Origin: Isoetes taiwanensis
Lineage: Eukaryota; Streptophyta; Lycopodiopsida; Isoetales; Isoetaceae
NCBI GenBank assembly: GCA_021234155.1
Contig: JAJEKV010000134.1
Location: 1,609,328-1,673,327 of the forward strand
DNA length: 64,000 nt
Direction of reading: 5' to 3'
The translations under genes were made by a program, and so were the position numbers. Below, in pieces: positions 37,130-47,776 of this stretch. The notes beneath the pieces are model-generated. The model was given only the letters and a program-made list of their open reading frames with translations. It was not told the origin of the DNA and did not search any database. The stretch's first letter is position 1, and the number at the start of each line of letters is the position of its first letter.

Positions 37130-39072
37130 TGATCGGCTTGCATAGGGGTTGTTATCCAAAAGCAACCATTGAAGTGTGGGATCACCCCGAAAGTTCGATG
37201 TGGCCCATCTCGAAATTTGTCCTGTATCGGCCGGATAGAAATCATGAAAAATGTCGCCATTGGGCGAACAACTCAAGGTGATGAAATCCGGATCTGCCGG
37301 AAATGAGATCAAAGACCAAAAGGGCAATGAATAAACCTTTGTCTTCAATAGAGAGGTCCGGCGGATCCGAAGAAAATCTGCGGTGCGGGGGAACATCAAC
37401 GGGACCATCACCGTATGCCACTTCGGAAAGAAAGAGGTGGCGGCGGCAACCACATAATCCGCATAACCGGAAGGAATAGGGAAGTTAACAGGCGTGTTGA
37501 GAGCAATGGTAACATAGCCTTCAAGTTTGGTGCGAGCCTCATCGGCCAGAATAACTTCTTTGTAGCCGCTGTTCGAGGTCACGGATCCGGTTCTCCATTT
37601 CTAACGAAAGACGGATCGTCACTTTAACCCGTTCTCGAGGGAGGATTGCCCAGAACATTGAGTCGGAGCCCCGGCAATCTCGGCGTCATCAAGAACTTTT
37701 CGTTTACGAGCCTCCGTAGTTTCGATCTTGGAGAGATGTGAGCTTAGAGGTCTGCGTGGAAAGCTGAGCTTCCAAAGAGGCAATTTGAGCGTCACGCGCT
37801 GTAAGGTTTTGGGCTTGAGTGTTGTAATGCCGAGAGAGCTCTGTATACAGCGTGTCCAGTTTGGCAATGTTTTTATCCTTGTCAACCAAGAGAGTCTCTC
37901 TTGCTTTGACCTGCTCCAATAATTCTTGAATAGTGGTCTGCAATTGTGCCTGCTGATCGGCAAGCAGAGTATTCTGATTTTGGGCAGCCTTGAGATCTTC
38001 ACGAGCCTGTAAAAAAACCTCGTGCTTGTCTTGAAGCTGGGTCTCCAGAGTATGCACTTGCATGGTAGCAGCGTGAAGGTCGTGGTGAACCGCGTCTGAG
38101 GCCTCCAGGGCCGTTTGAACCCCATTCATAAGAGTTTCTTGGGATTCTTGTAACTTGAGAGCAGCAGCTTGAACATCCTGCTGATATTGATACAGAAGCT
38201 GACGAGGGTGCTGAGGTGGTGGAGCCGGCTGTTGCCTTGTTTGTGACGTTTGGGAGACATGTGGAGAACTGGAGTGCTTGGTTTCTCAGAGAGGAGGACG
38301 AGAGACAAAGGACATGCGTGTCTTCAAGGTTGACATGACCGTAAGAAGAAGGGCGTGAAGTGCCAACTTGGTGAGTCCGAGGAAGGGACCACGAGTGGAA
38401 TCATGAGAATGAGGAGGTGTTGGAGGAAAGTAATGACGGATGATGGCTTGAAGATGGCCGCCTACGTAAAACTTCAGAGATAGAGGTGGCAGTTCAAGAC
38501 GGTCAACTTCTTGGAGAAGGCGAGAACAACAATTGGGGCCAATCAATGTGGTGGTTGGAGGGATAAAGCGATCACCATATTATAGAAAGACTTATTGATA
38601 TGGGTGTTCTTGATAGAATACCCAAGGAACTTTCGCCACGTAAACTTAACAAAAGTTTCATGGGGCTTGTCAATATTTGTCGCGCGATGCATGTTCGCTT
38701 TGATAAGCGAGGAGCACCAAACTCGCGACATCTAGATCCCGTAAGGCAGCCCAAGATAAACAAGGGGTTTGCAAAGGAATATGGAATACCTCGAAATCAG
38801 GTGCCGGGTCACGAAATGGTGGTGCCATCGACCACGCGAGTGTATCCATGCGGCCGTTGACGATGTGAGCGAGGAACCGCCTAACCGGGTCCGGATTTGG
38901 AGCCTGAAGTTCCATTTGTGAGAATTCATAAAGCTTCCCTCGCCGCTCACGACTTCACGATTTGGGCCAACAAGGGCTTCACTGGAAAGTGGGCGCCAAG
39001 AAAGAGACTTTCTCAAAAGAGTTTGCCCTAGGAGCAAGAGGCTTGAAGTGTAGGAAATTTTGGTGCAGCCAT
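37130..39072 (-). pseudogene. Extra ORF of the Ty3 element downstream of integrase (coiled coil)
   Basis: Sense to pol and placed between integrase and 3' LTR, where env-like or additional ORFs of Athila/Tat-type elements sit. It starts MAAPKFPTL at 39072. It continues across frames through RFLAHIVNGRMDTLAWSMAP (about 38870-38810), TWRKFLGYSIKNTHINKSFY (about 38650-38590), a Pro/Gln-rich segment, a clear coiled coil (37704-38129: heptads with ETQLQDK, DLKAAQNQ, LEQVKAR, SLEAQLS) and a C-terminal globular-looking stretch (37127-37582). About 600 residues in all. No transmembrane segment is obvious, so an envelope role is not supported. At least four frame changes. Function unknown. Confidence 0.5.
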
Positions 39073-39504
39073 GGCAAAGAGCCCGGTGATGCAAAGGCGA
39101 GCGAGAATGTAAGACGTAAGACCAGAGACTAAAAGGTTTAGGGCGCGCAAATGGAGGCGAAGGGGCATGATGAGGGCGAAACTGCAACCATTGATGATGC
39201 CAGGTGTCGAGAGATGCCAGGAAGGCGATTGAGAGGCAAAAATTTGGCTAAGTCCCCAAACAGTAAAGGGAGAAGCAAGGAACGGTGGAGATGAGACGTG
39301 AGAGAATGATCGGATGTGACAGGTGGCAAAAGGAACATTAATGTTTGACGGGCATGAAAAGAAGGAATGGCATTTAATGCTGGCAACTCGAAGTGGGATA
39401 TCATTAAAACGAATGTGTCAGAAGGTACCATGGCTAGATATGCGGCGGGAGAAAAGATCCCCCATTTAGTAACAGCCTTGCATTGCAACCACGTTGGCGA
39501 ATTT

Positions 39505-39990
39505 TTTGATTGGTCCACGTCGACAGGGAGTTCCTCGGTTGGCTATATAAGAGAAGCAGAGGTTGGAGCTGAGATACCCGATGGCGCTCAGTATGTCTGC
39601 TGCTGGTTTGCATGATAACTGCACTATGCCTTCAAACTGTTTGGAGTGGATTACCTGCAAGATGGATTGTCTGGACCTCTGGCGTTGCCACAACCATGGC
39701 CTGGCGATGGACGGGTGGTGTGCCGGGATGGCTGAGCATTCCGATCCGAAGACCAACGGGATGGGGGTGATTCTGCACCTTCGCTGGGACCCCGAGCATA
39801 ATCTCTACCACATCCTGCGTATCACCTCTACTCCGAACCCGGAGTAGAGGGTTTTTCTTCTTAGGACTTAGTAGATAGGGCTCTGAGCCCGTTTTTGTAT
39901 ATAGGGCAGTGCCCATAGCGGAAATAGCTGGGCTGTGCCCACATTTTGTAAAAAAATTCCACCTATAATATAAATGTGCCGCTGGTTTAG
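39505..39990 (+). promoter_or_regulatory. Antisense transcription unit: CCAAT and TATA boxes plus 94-codon ORF
   Basis: Plus strand, opposite to the Ty3 genes. GATTGG lies at about 39508, GGCTATATAAGAG (TATA) at about 39541-39553, then an ORF 39563-39847 (contains ITCKMDCLDLWRC). Similar antisense genes are known in some Tat-lineage elements. The ORF itself is not recognised. Together with the minus-strand ORF starting at 39072 it forms a divergent pair about 490 bp apart. Confidence 0.4.
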
Positions 39991-42800
39991 TCACTATCTG
40001 TTGTGTTGGTGTCTGGAACAGCATCTGTTTGTTGATTTTCACTTTCTGTGGTATGAAATGTTTTGAGGCGAAAGCCATTAACCAGTGTAGGTAATGGGTT
40101 TCCATCTAACTCAGCCAGCTGGAAAACGCTGGGTTGCACCACTTGAACAATTTGATAAGGGCCAAGCCATCGAAACTTTAGCTTACCCGGAAAATTTTTG
40201 TACCGAGAATCATAAAGAAGAACCAAATCTCCTTCTTTGAATGTTTTTGTCTTCAGACGTTTATCATGTAAAGATTTTTGCAAATCATTGTCCATGAAGA
40301 ACACGAATATAAGCATCCCTTCTAAGTTCATCCAACTGCTCCAATTGATAAACCCTTTCTTTGAGTGCAAAGAAAGGATTATTATGGCGGTAGCCGCTGA
40401 AAACGGAGAGTTGGAAGGATGTATTCAAACGGCATGAGAGCTTCTTGACCATAAACCAATTTGAAAGGAGTGTGACACAGTAGCTATTTTGAAACAAGTA
40501 TTGTAAGCCCAAAGAACGAAGAGGAAGCTTAGTTTGCCGGTCGGTCTGCGAAAGCGTCACAAATTTTCTTGAGAATTGTGACCGGAGTTTTGTTGGTGCT
40601 TTCGCCAAACCATTCCCTTTGAGGATAGTAAGGTGTGCTCTTGTGATGATGTATCAGGAGATAATCCATCAGCTCCTTGATGGTATGATTGATAAAATGG
40701 ACACCACGATCACTGACTAGCTCCGTGGGGCAGCCGAATCGCGTGATGATTTGTTGATAGATGACCTTGGCGTGCTTTTGCCGCGTTGTTGTCTGGAAGT
40801 GCTTCCGCCCATTTGGTAGCGTGAGTCGGTGAGAACTGAATGTAGCGGCACGGTGTGCCACGCAGGAGGATCGATGGGTCCCACAAAATCCATTCCCCAT
40901 TTGCTTGAAGGGAAGTGGCGTGGCGGCCGGCGTCAAGGGAAGAGCGCCACGGGCGTGGGCGTCCCCCACACCGACAAGCATCACACGTCTTGGCGGCGGG
41001 CGTGAGCGCCTTTGAAGAGCTGGGCCAAAAATAACCCGCCGAGAAGGATTTTTGCGTCGCCGTGGTGTCACCATGAAAATGACCACCACCGAGCCCCTTC
41101 ATGGGCTTCTGGACAATATCTGGGACCTCATGAGGGAGAACACAATGGCGGGCTGACCGGTATCCTTACCCTTTTTGTAAAGATGGCCTGCAACCATGGT
41201 GTAGTCCGCGGACCTGCGTGGAGAAATTGGTGTCGACGGGATTGTCGCTTGGCTGGAGAGCGTGGCATCCTCTCGGTGGAAGAGCGCTCGTGAGGAGATA
41301 TTCTTGCGAAAGTCATGGAACCAATGTGGTGTTGCCGTGACCCGAAAAGAGTTGAGCGTCGGGAAAGGCGTCCCGAGACTCCAAAGTGGAGGGATCATCT
41401 GTGTGGATGCGTGAAAGATAATCCGGGACAACATGAGATTTGCCTGCCTTGTGAACAATTTCAAAAGGTGCAAATTCTTGCAGAAGGAGGACCCAACGAG
41501 CAATGCGGCCCGTGGGCGTGGATTTGTTGATCAAATAAAGAAGTGCTTGGTGGTCAACAAAGAATTTGATCTGACTGCCCAAAAGATAGTGACGGAAGCG
41601 TTGGACACAAAAAATTAAACCCAAGGCTTCACGCTCTGTGGCAGAGTAGTTGCGCTCAGCAGAATTGAGTTTCCGGCTGGCGTATCGGTTTGGTTTGTCA
41701 GTGTGCGCATCATATTCTTGAGAAAGAACAGCTCCAATAGCAAACGCCGAGACATCTACATGGACGTGAAAGGGCTTGTCCCATTGAGGAGGAACAAGAA
41801 CCGGGGCCTGAGTAAGTAAAAGCTTCAACTGTTGGAAAGCAACTTCCGCCTGGGAATTCCAAGCCCAGGTGGATTCATCACCCGTGAGTTTATGAATGGG
41901 ATCTGCAATGGCTGCAAGTCCAGGAATGAAGGTGGAGTAATAATTGACTTTACCCAGGAAAGAGCGTGTCTCCTTGATATTGGCTGGTGCTTGAGCTTTG
42001 AGCACACAACTGATTTTGGCAGGATCCGTGGTGATACCTGCTTTGCTGACAACATGTCCCAACAGAACACCTGAAGTGACACAAAAGGTGCATTTCTCAG
42101 GATTGAGACTAATGCCGGACTCATCACATTTCTGAAAGACGAGTTCCAATTTATCCAAATGGTCAGCGATAGAACTGTAGGCAGAGAAGTCATCTTGAAA
42201 AATTTGCAAGAAGGGATTTTCCTTCATAAAATCATGAAAAACTGAAAGCATGATGCGTTGAAACGTTGATGGAGAGTTTGATAATCCAAAAGGAACCACC
42301 TTGTAGGCAAAAGTGCCCCACGGGGTGGTGAAAGTAGTCTTGAGTTGATCAGATTCTTTGATTGAGATCTGATTGTAGCCAGAAAAGCCATCCATGAAGG
42401 AGTACATCTCATGTCCAGCAACCTCTTCCAGAACCTGGTCTGTGAAGGGAAGTGGAAAATGATCACGCTCCGTGGCTTGATTTAGTTTGCGGTAGTCCAC
42501 GCAAACGCGGATCTTTCCATTGTGTTTGAGTGCAATGACAATGGGGCTCACCCATTCAGAATGTTTGACCTCATAGATCAAACCTGCAGCAAGGAGTTTG
42601 TCAATTTCCGCCTTGACGCGATCACGGTAATTGGGGTTGAGCCAATACTGTCGTTGCTATACAGGACGTGCATCAGATTTGGTAGGAATGGTGAGTTCCC
42701 CCAAGGCTTTGTTTATCCCCCGAAGATCTCTGTAGCTCCAGGCGAAAATGTGTTTGAACTTTTTGAAGAGCGTGACGGCCCTGTGACGATCGGAATTCCC
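39987..42800 (-). pseudogene. Ty3 pol: reverse transcriptase, RNase H, integrase
   Basis: Minus strand from the RT lead-in (FKHIFAWSYRDLRGI, about 42740) through RT (VSPIVIALKHNGKIRVCVDY, then YSFMDGFSGYNQI; active site IFQDDFSAY), RNase H (FHVHVDVSAFAIGAVLSQ, ATEREALGL, FFVDHQALLYLI), integrase (WGMDFVGP near 40900, ITRFGCPTELVSDRGVHFIN near 40720, TPYYPQ near 40625) to a GPY/F module (FRWLGPYQIV). The end is ..NTTDSD stop at 39987. No chromodomain follows, so it is of the non-chromovirus (Tat/Athila-like) type. The RT-RNase H part (41313-42581) is one open frame of 422 aa; integrase is split by frame changes. The catalytic YxDD is FQDD here. Gag and protease are found separately at 47.8-50.9 kb on the other strand. 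Confidence 0.93.
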
Positions 42801-42992
42801 CCTGTACAAGCCTGCAATACGATGACGAGAAGAAGACAAGAACCAGAAGACAGACATAGATTGGAGAAGACGAACATAGATTGGAGTGGAAGAAGGAAGG
42901 GCTATAGATTGGAACAAGAAAAGGAGAAGAGATTGAGAGGACGTGGTGTGGCAATGGGAAAGACAATTGGATCTGGCGATGGGAGCTTGGGA

Positions 42993-43119
42993 GGAAGCCA
43001 CGAGAGGAGAAGAAGAGCTGCTGTGAGAAGACGCCGATAACTGGGCCAAAGACAGAGATGGCCTAATATAGGCGCTCGTCCCTTCCCAGAATGGCGATCC
43101 GATGGCTCGGATCGATGGG
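42993..43119 (-). repeat. Inversion-breakpoint repeat, left copy
   Basis: About 127 bp, reverse complement of 51716-51843 with few differences. It includes CATCGGATCGCC, ATTCTGGGAAGGGACGAG and a TATA-like GCCTATATTAGGCC. It directly abuts the cut end of the copia reverse transcriptase (43120 upward). On the other side, CT-rich leader-like DNA leads into the Ty3 RT. Confidence 0.9.
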
Positions 43120-44978
43120 ATTACCTGCTGCAATAATGCAGTCATCAACATATTATGCAATAATTTTCAGGTGTGCCATATCTATTATCATTTTTTAATT
43201 TCACAAATTCTTGCTCTCTAAGAAAATTGTCCATGCGAAAATACTCTTGGTGATTGTTTGAGACTATAAATTGCCCTTTTTTTATTTCCATACGTGGTTG
43301 TTTCCTACTTCAAACCTAGGAGCTTGTCTGAGGTAAATGTTTCCTCAAGCTCTGCATTCAGAAATGCAGTCTTGACAACCATATCACGAAGTTTTAAATT
43401 TAGTGCATTTGACAGGCTGAGTAAAATTCTTAAACTTGTATAAGCCTAATGATAGGAGAATATGTCTCATCATAATCAATATCCTTCTTTTGACTAAACA
43501 TTGAGCCTCAAGTCAGACCTTAAACTGTCATGCTCCCATGTGCATTAGTCTTGAGCTTAAATAGCCATTTGCTTCCAACAACATTGTGATGTATAGGGTG
43601 TTCCAGGTGTTCCACCAAATCATAGGTTTTGTTTTGATTAAACGAGTCCAGTTCTTCTTGCATTGTTGCCAACCACTTTTCTTTATCACCAAACTACAAG
43701 ACTTCTTCCAAGGTTTTAGATATTGCTATATCATCCATGATAGCCATGATTAAATCATTCATTTGCCTAGATTCTCAAGCCTTTTGCTTCTGCCCATTTA
43801 AGTGTTCTCATACTCATCATTATCTATATTGGCATCCTCAAGTAACTTCTCAACCTATGTTTTTCTTCTTTTAATTTGTGGTTCCCGTATAGTAGACTCT
43901 TCTGCATGTTGTGTAGTCAAATGATCACTATTTAGCTTAAATTGTCATCTACACTGTCACTTTCAACATCATGTTCATTTGTCCTATCATTTAACTCTAG
44001 GTTCATCTCAAATCTAACTTTGTTTTCAACTATCGTGGCTTCTTTTTCAAATCTGTCTTTGTATAACATTGTCTCATCAAAGATTACATTTCTGCTTATA
44101 ACAATCTTTTTTATTTAAGATACAAATAATCTATACCCTTTTGACTCCTCATTATAGCCAACTAGAAAGCCAATCTCTCCTTTGTTGTCAAGCTTTTATC
44201 TGAATTCAGAAGACACGTGTGCATATGCCAAACATCCATAGGCAAACATGCTAAAATATAAGCTTTCGTTTGTACGCATCTAAAGCAAATTGGGTACATT
44301 ACCTTTTAGGATGGGAATAGGCAGTTTATTTTGTACCATGATGGTTGTTTTGTGTGCTTCCTCCCAACGATAGTTTGGTAATCCACGATGCTTGATCATG
44401 GACCTGACGGCATCCATTATGGTTCTATTCTTCCTCGCTACATCTCCATTCTACTATGGACTATAGCTGCAAGTGAGTTGTCTTTTTATACCATTAGCAA
44501 TACAATATAACTTGAATTTTTAGATATATACTCTTCTCTACGGTCTGATCCAATATATTTCAGTTTTGGCTTGTTTCTCTGTCTATCACAAAGAAATACT
44601 GTTTGAAAACCATCAAGGCTTGAGATTTCCTCTGCAAACAAGAGCACTTGCATTTCCTGCTATAGTCATTAATAAAGCAATATTTTGTCATTTTCTAACA
44701 TTTAAGGGGCCATAAAGTTCAATGTGTACCAGTTCTAGTACATGGCTGGCTCTATGCTTTATTTTTGTAAAAGGTAAACATTGTATCCACCCTTTCTTTT
44801 TTGGGAATTTAATAATATTGCAATGTGTGTGAGCTAATCGATTGTGCCACATTTCAATTTCAGATAAATTCCATTGTTCACAGTATTACAAGACAAACTT
44901 TCCATTTGAAAAGACTTCTACATTCATTAGAATAAAAAAAGATTTTATATCCCAATTCAACAAGCTGACTAGCAAAGA
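43120..44978 (-). mobile_element. Ty1/copia element, middle part: integrase to RT active site
   Basis: Minus strand starts IFASQLVELGYKI at 44978, directly continuing the protease-region reading lost at 31905. Integrase C-terminal text GCLAYAHVSSEFR..LDNKGEIGFLVGY..SKGYRLF lies near 44240-44130. RT lead-in WLATMQEELDSFNQNKTYDL..VVGSKWLFKLK lies at 43670-43540. The block ends with YVDDCIIAA, the catalytic YVDD, at about 43150-43126. Many stops and frame changes. The reading resumes on the plus strand at 53001 (NNACMTSCKNLLKARF). Confidence 0.85.
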
Positions 44979-44993
44979 TTAGTTTTTTGACAA
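44979..44993 (-). repeat. LINE target-site duplication, right copy
   Basis: Reverse complement of 31891-31905, all 15 bases identical. It is inside the copia reading frame and adjacent to the LINE poly-A tail. Confidence 0.93.
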
Positions 44994-47031
44994 TTTTTTT
45001 TTTTTTATGAACGTGGACCTTTATTACTCAAAAGAATACAAAGAGTACATGGGGGACTCAAAACCCAGTGGAGAAGATATCCACTAGAGCAACACTACCC
45101 ACCACATACATAACATAGAAAAGCAGAGAATACAGATCACCATGAGCACAACTGTTTGCTATGAGTAGGTGTGAATCTGAAGATATTGTTCCCAAATGAC
45201 ACTTTTGATGTCATCCTTCAAGGAAGAACATTTGTACGCCTTCACAATGCGACTACGGGCATCCCTAAGCACTTGCGTATCTGAAAAGAGCTGTCCCTTG
45301 AAGATGAGGAGATTTCGTCTCTTCCAGATGGACCAGATGATCCAAGCAGATGCTAAGTGGAAAGCCCTCTTTGTCAACTTGTCCCAAGAACTAGGATAGA
45401 CCGATAAAAGAACCTCACCGACTATTCAAGTCACAATGGAAAAGACTCGAAGCCACCGCCAAGCGTGTCGAACATGGTGACACAAGAAAAGCGAAGCTCA
45501 ATTGTCTCATCCCTCTCGCATGCAAAGAGGGCGTATCCGCGAGACTTCGGGCGAAATCGATGAACAACAAGTGTTTACCCAAGACGCATCTATGAGTGAT
45601 CCGCCACCATAAAATGGATAGCTTAGGATGAAGCAATTTATCCCATACCCATCGCCAGACTGCTTTACGATGAGGCTCGGGATAACTAAAGGCCACTTTG
45701 GCGATGGAGGCAACACCTCAGGATGAAGCAGGACCACATACATCGAGTGCACGAGGTGCTCCTCCTTAACACTGCCATGAACCACCCGGTGGGGAGCCAC
45801 GCCTTGTGGGTGTGGAGGAAGTGTAGCGACTACTTTTTCCCAAATGCTCCGTCCCAACGAAGGAGAAGGAACTTCAATTTGAACTCATTCCACGCCAACA
45901 ATCTTGTCTCATTATACCATGCAGATCTGGTGAGCACACTGCCGCCGCCACCGACGCGTAAGGTCAATGGATGGACAGAAGAGACCCGGGGACAATCTGC
46001 ATGACCGCCACCCAAAGGGATCCACCAACAACCGGGTGTAGGATCTCAGATGAGCCATTGGATGGAACTCAAACAAAGTGCGCCGCAGTCTCCCAAGCGG
46101 TTAGCAACCCCTTGAGGAAAGGAGATGCATTAGGATATGGAGAAAGTGGATAGAATAATGCCCATGGGAGGAGAGGCTTAATGGATGGAGAGCCAAAGGA
46201 AATGCACCTCTCAGAAAGACCGGTGAATGAGACGCAGACACGAGAATTATCAGCATTATTGAGAATCCGCCACATGAACTTAGAGATTAGCACCTTGCTC
46301 GAGAAGAAAGTGAATCATCCCCAGCCCCCACAAAGTTTAGGCATAATGCACTTCCCCAACTAACTTTAACATCGCCTCCTTCTTCGATTGCCACCCCGGA
46401 TGAAGTTCCCGACGGTCGGCGAACAATGAGCTGCATCTTTGATCAGTGCCCGGCAAGATGAATGCCATGTAGACATGTGTACCACTTTCGAGCCCGACTT
46501 TGCCCGCGGTTACCGCGACCAGCCATGGATAACTTAGCCGTGGACCACCGAACAAATGTCTTTCCAACCCCTTAATAATGACATCCCACGCATCACCGAT
46601 GAGAGGTGTATACCAACCGAATGCCTAGAAGCTTAGTTGCCTTCCCATGAGGAAGAACCTTCCATGGAAATGCAACCACGTAAGACGGCCTTTGAGAGTC
46701 TAGGGCCCATAGTGCGAAGACACTTTTGCCACCCCACAAAGATACCGTAAGCCAAAGAGAAATCGTTTAACAAGGAAATGGCATTCGCAAATTACGCTCA
46801 TCGACCATTAAGAACAAGAAAGTGTCATCCGCATCCGATTCACAGATCTCTTGTGAACCATTATTCATGGGAAGACCATGCAGGATGCCTTCCTGCACTG
46901 CAAGAGAGAATACGAGAAAGAATCTCCGCCACAATTGTAAAAAAAACGGTGCCAAAGGACGACCTCAGCGAATGCCACGTCCCACCTGAAAAAATGTTGA
47001 TGGTTCTCCTTGAAAAAGAACTGAAGAACGA
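44994..47031 (-). mobile_element. L1-type LINE, 3' part with poly-A tail
   Basis: Minus strand. It starts at 47031 inside the RT next to the Ty3 5' LTR (GEPSTFFQVGRGIR, then PLAPFF). The RT active site reads SDADDTFLF at about 46819-46842. Later the zinc-binding RT C-terminus (VWRWVWDKLLHPKLSILWW near 45650; ASAWIIWSIWKRRNLLIF near 45330) appears. It ends with a 13-base A tail (T run 44994-45006 on the plus strand). Frame changes are frequent. It is the missing half of the LINE at 31906-35521: the two halves meet within one or two bases of the same RT position. Confidence 0.92.
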
Positions 47032-47636
47032 TGTTAGTCCTGTGCCTCCTGGTACAGGACTATTCATGCATACGACGGACCAGGTCAAGAACAAGGATCC
47101 ACAAATCGACACGGGTCGGTCATCATCAAAGGCTCAGCCAGAAGACCAAGCGGCGGACCCACGCAGTCAAAGCTCAAGGCGTCCGCCAACAAGAGGCGCC
47201 GCTTCCGGACAAGTGACGGCCCGTCCACCGCCCACGTCGGCGTCGGCGCATGATTCTAGGCACTTCAAGAGGCACCGCCAAAGATTCCTCCAAATCAGGG
47301 CCTCCTTCCGTCGAGTCGGCACCGAGATCAGTCGAGTGTCTATCTTGGGCCAAAGGCCATTGTACTATATATATGAGTAGAGCTAGCACATGAGTTTTAG
47401 ATGAGTTTTGAGTCTTGTCTCTTTTCAGTCTTCTCTCGATTGCGAGAGCTCATGTATGTTCATCATTGATATCAAGGAAGCTTATCATTTTCCTCTCATT
47501 GTTCTCTTTTGTTCTGTTTTCTTCTTCTTGTTCTCTTCTTGCAAATCCCGCGTGACATAGTCCCCTGTTCTCCTGTTAGATCCAAGGGTCCTCACAGAGG
47601 GTCTTTTGCAGGAGTTCCCAACCCGCACCCCAAACA
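47032..47636 (+). repeat. 5' LTR of the nested Ty3 element
   Basis: 605 bp, TGTTAGTCC..CCCCAAACA, with TATATATATGAG at about 47367-47378. Same family and length as 35522-36112 but in inverted orientation. Left flank is the cut LINE; right side leads to gag. The bases after it do not begin with TGG, so no standard primer-binding site is recognised. Confidence 0.9.
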
Positions 47637-47776
47637 CCGCCGCGCCCGGCCGGTCTGGATTCGATTTTCCTTTTTTTTCCGCAGAATGTCCGTCCAAACT
47701 TCACGCCCGGGAAGAACTCCTTTCCCAGACGGCGTCTCGCTTGGAGCGCCATCATCGAAGGGAAGCTGTTCGTGAC

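Noticed and set aside
37704-38129. Envelope-like protein for the Ty3 accessory ORF
   Set aside because: No signal peptide or transmembrane helix visible; the clear feature is a soluble coiled coil.
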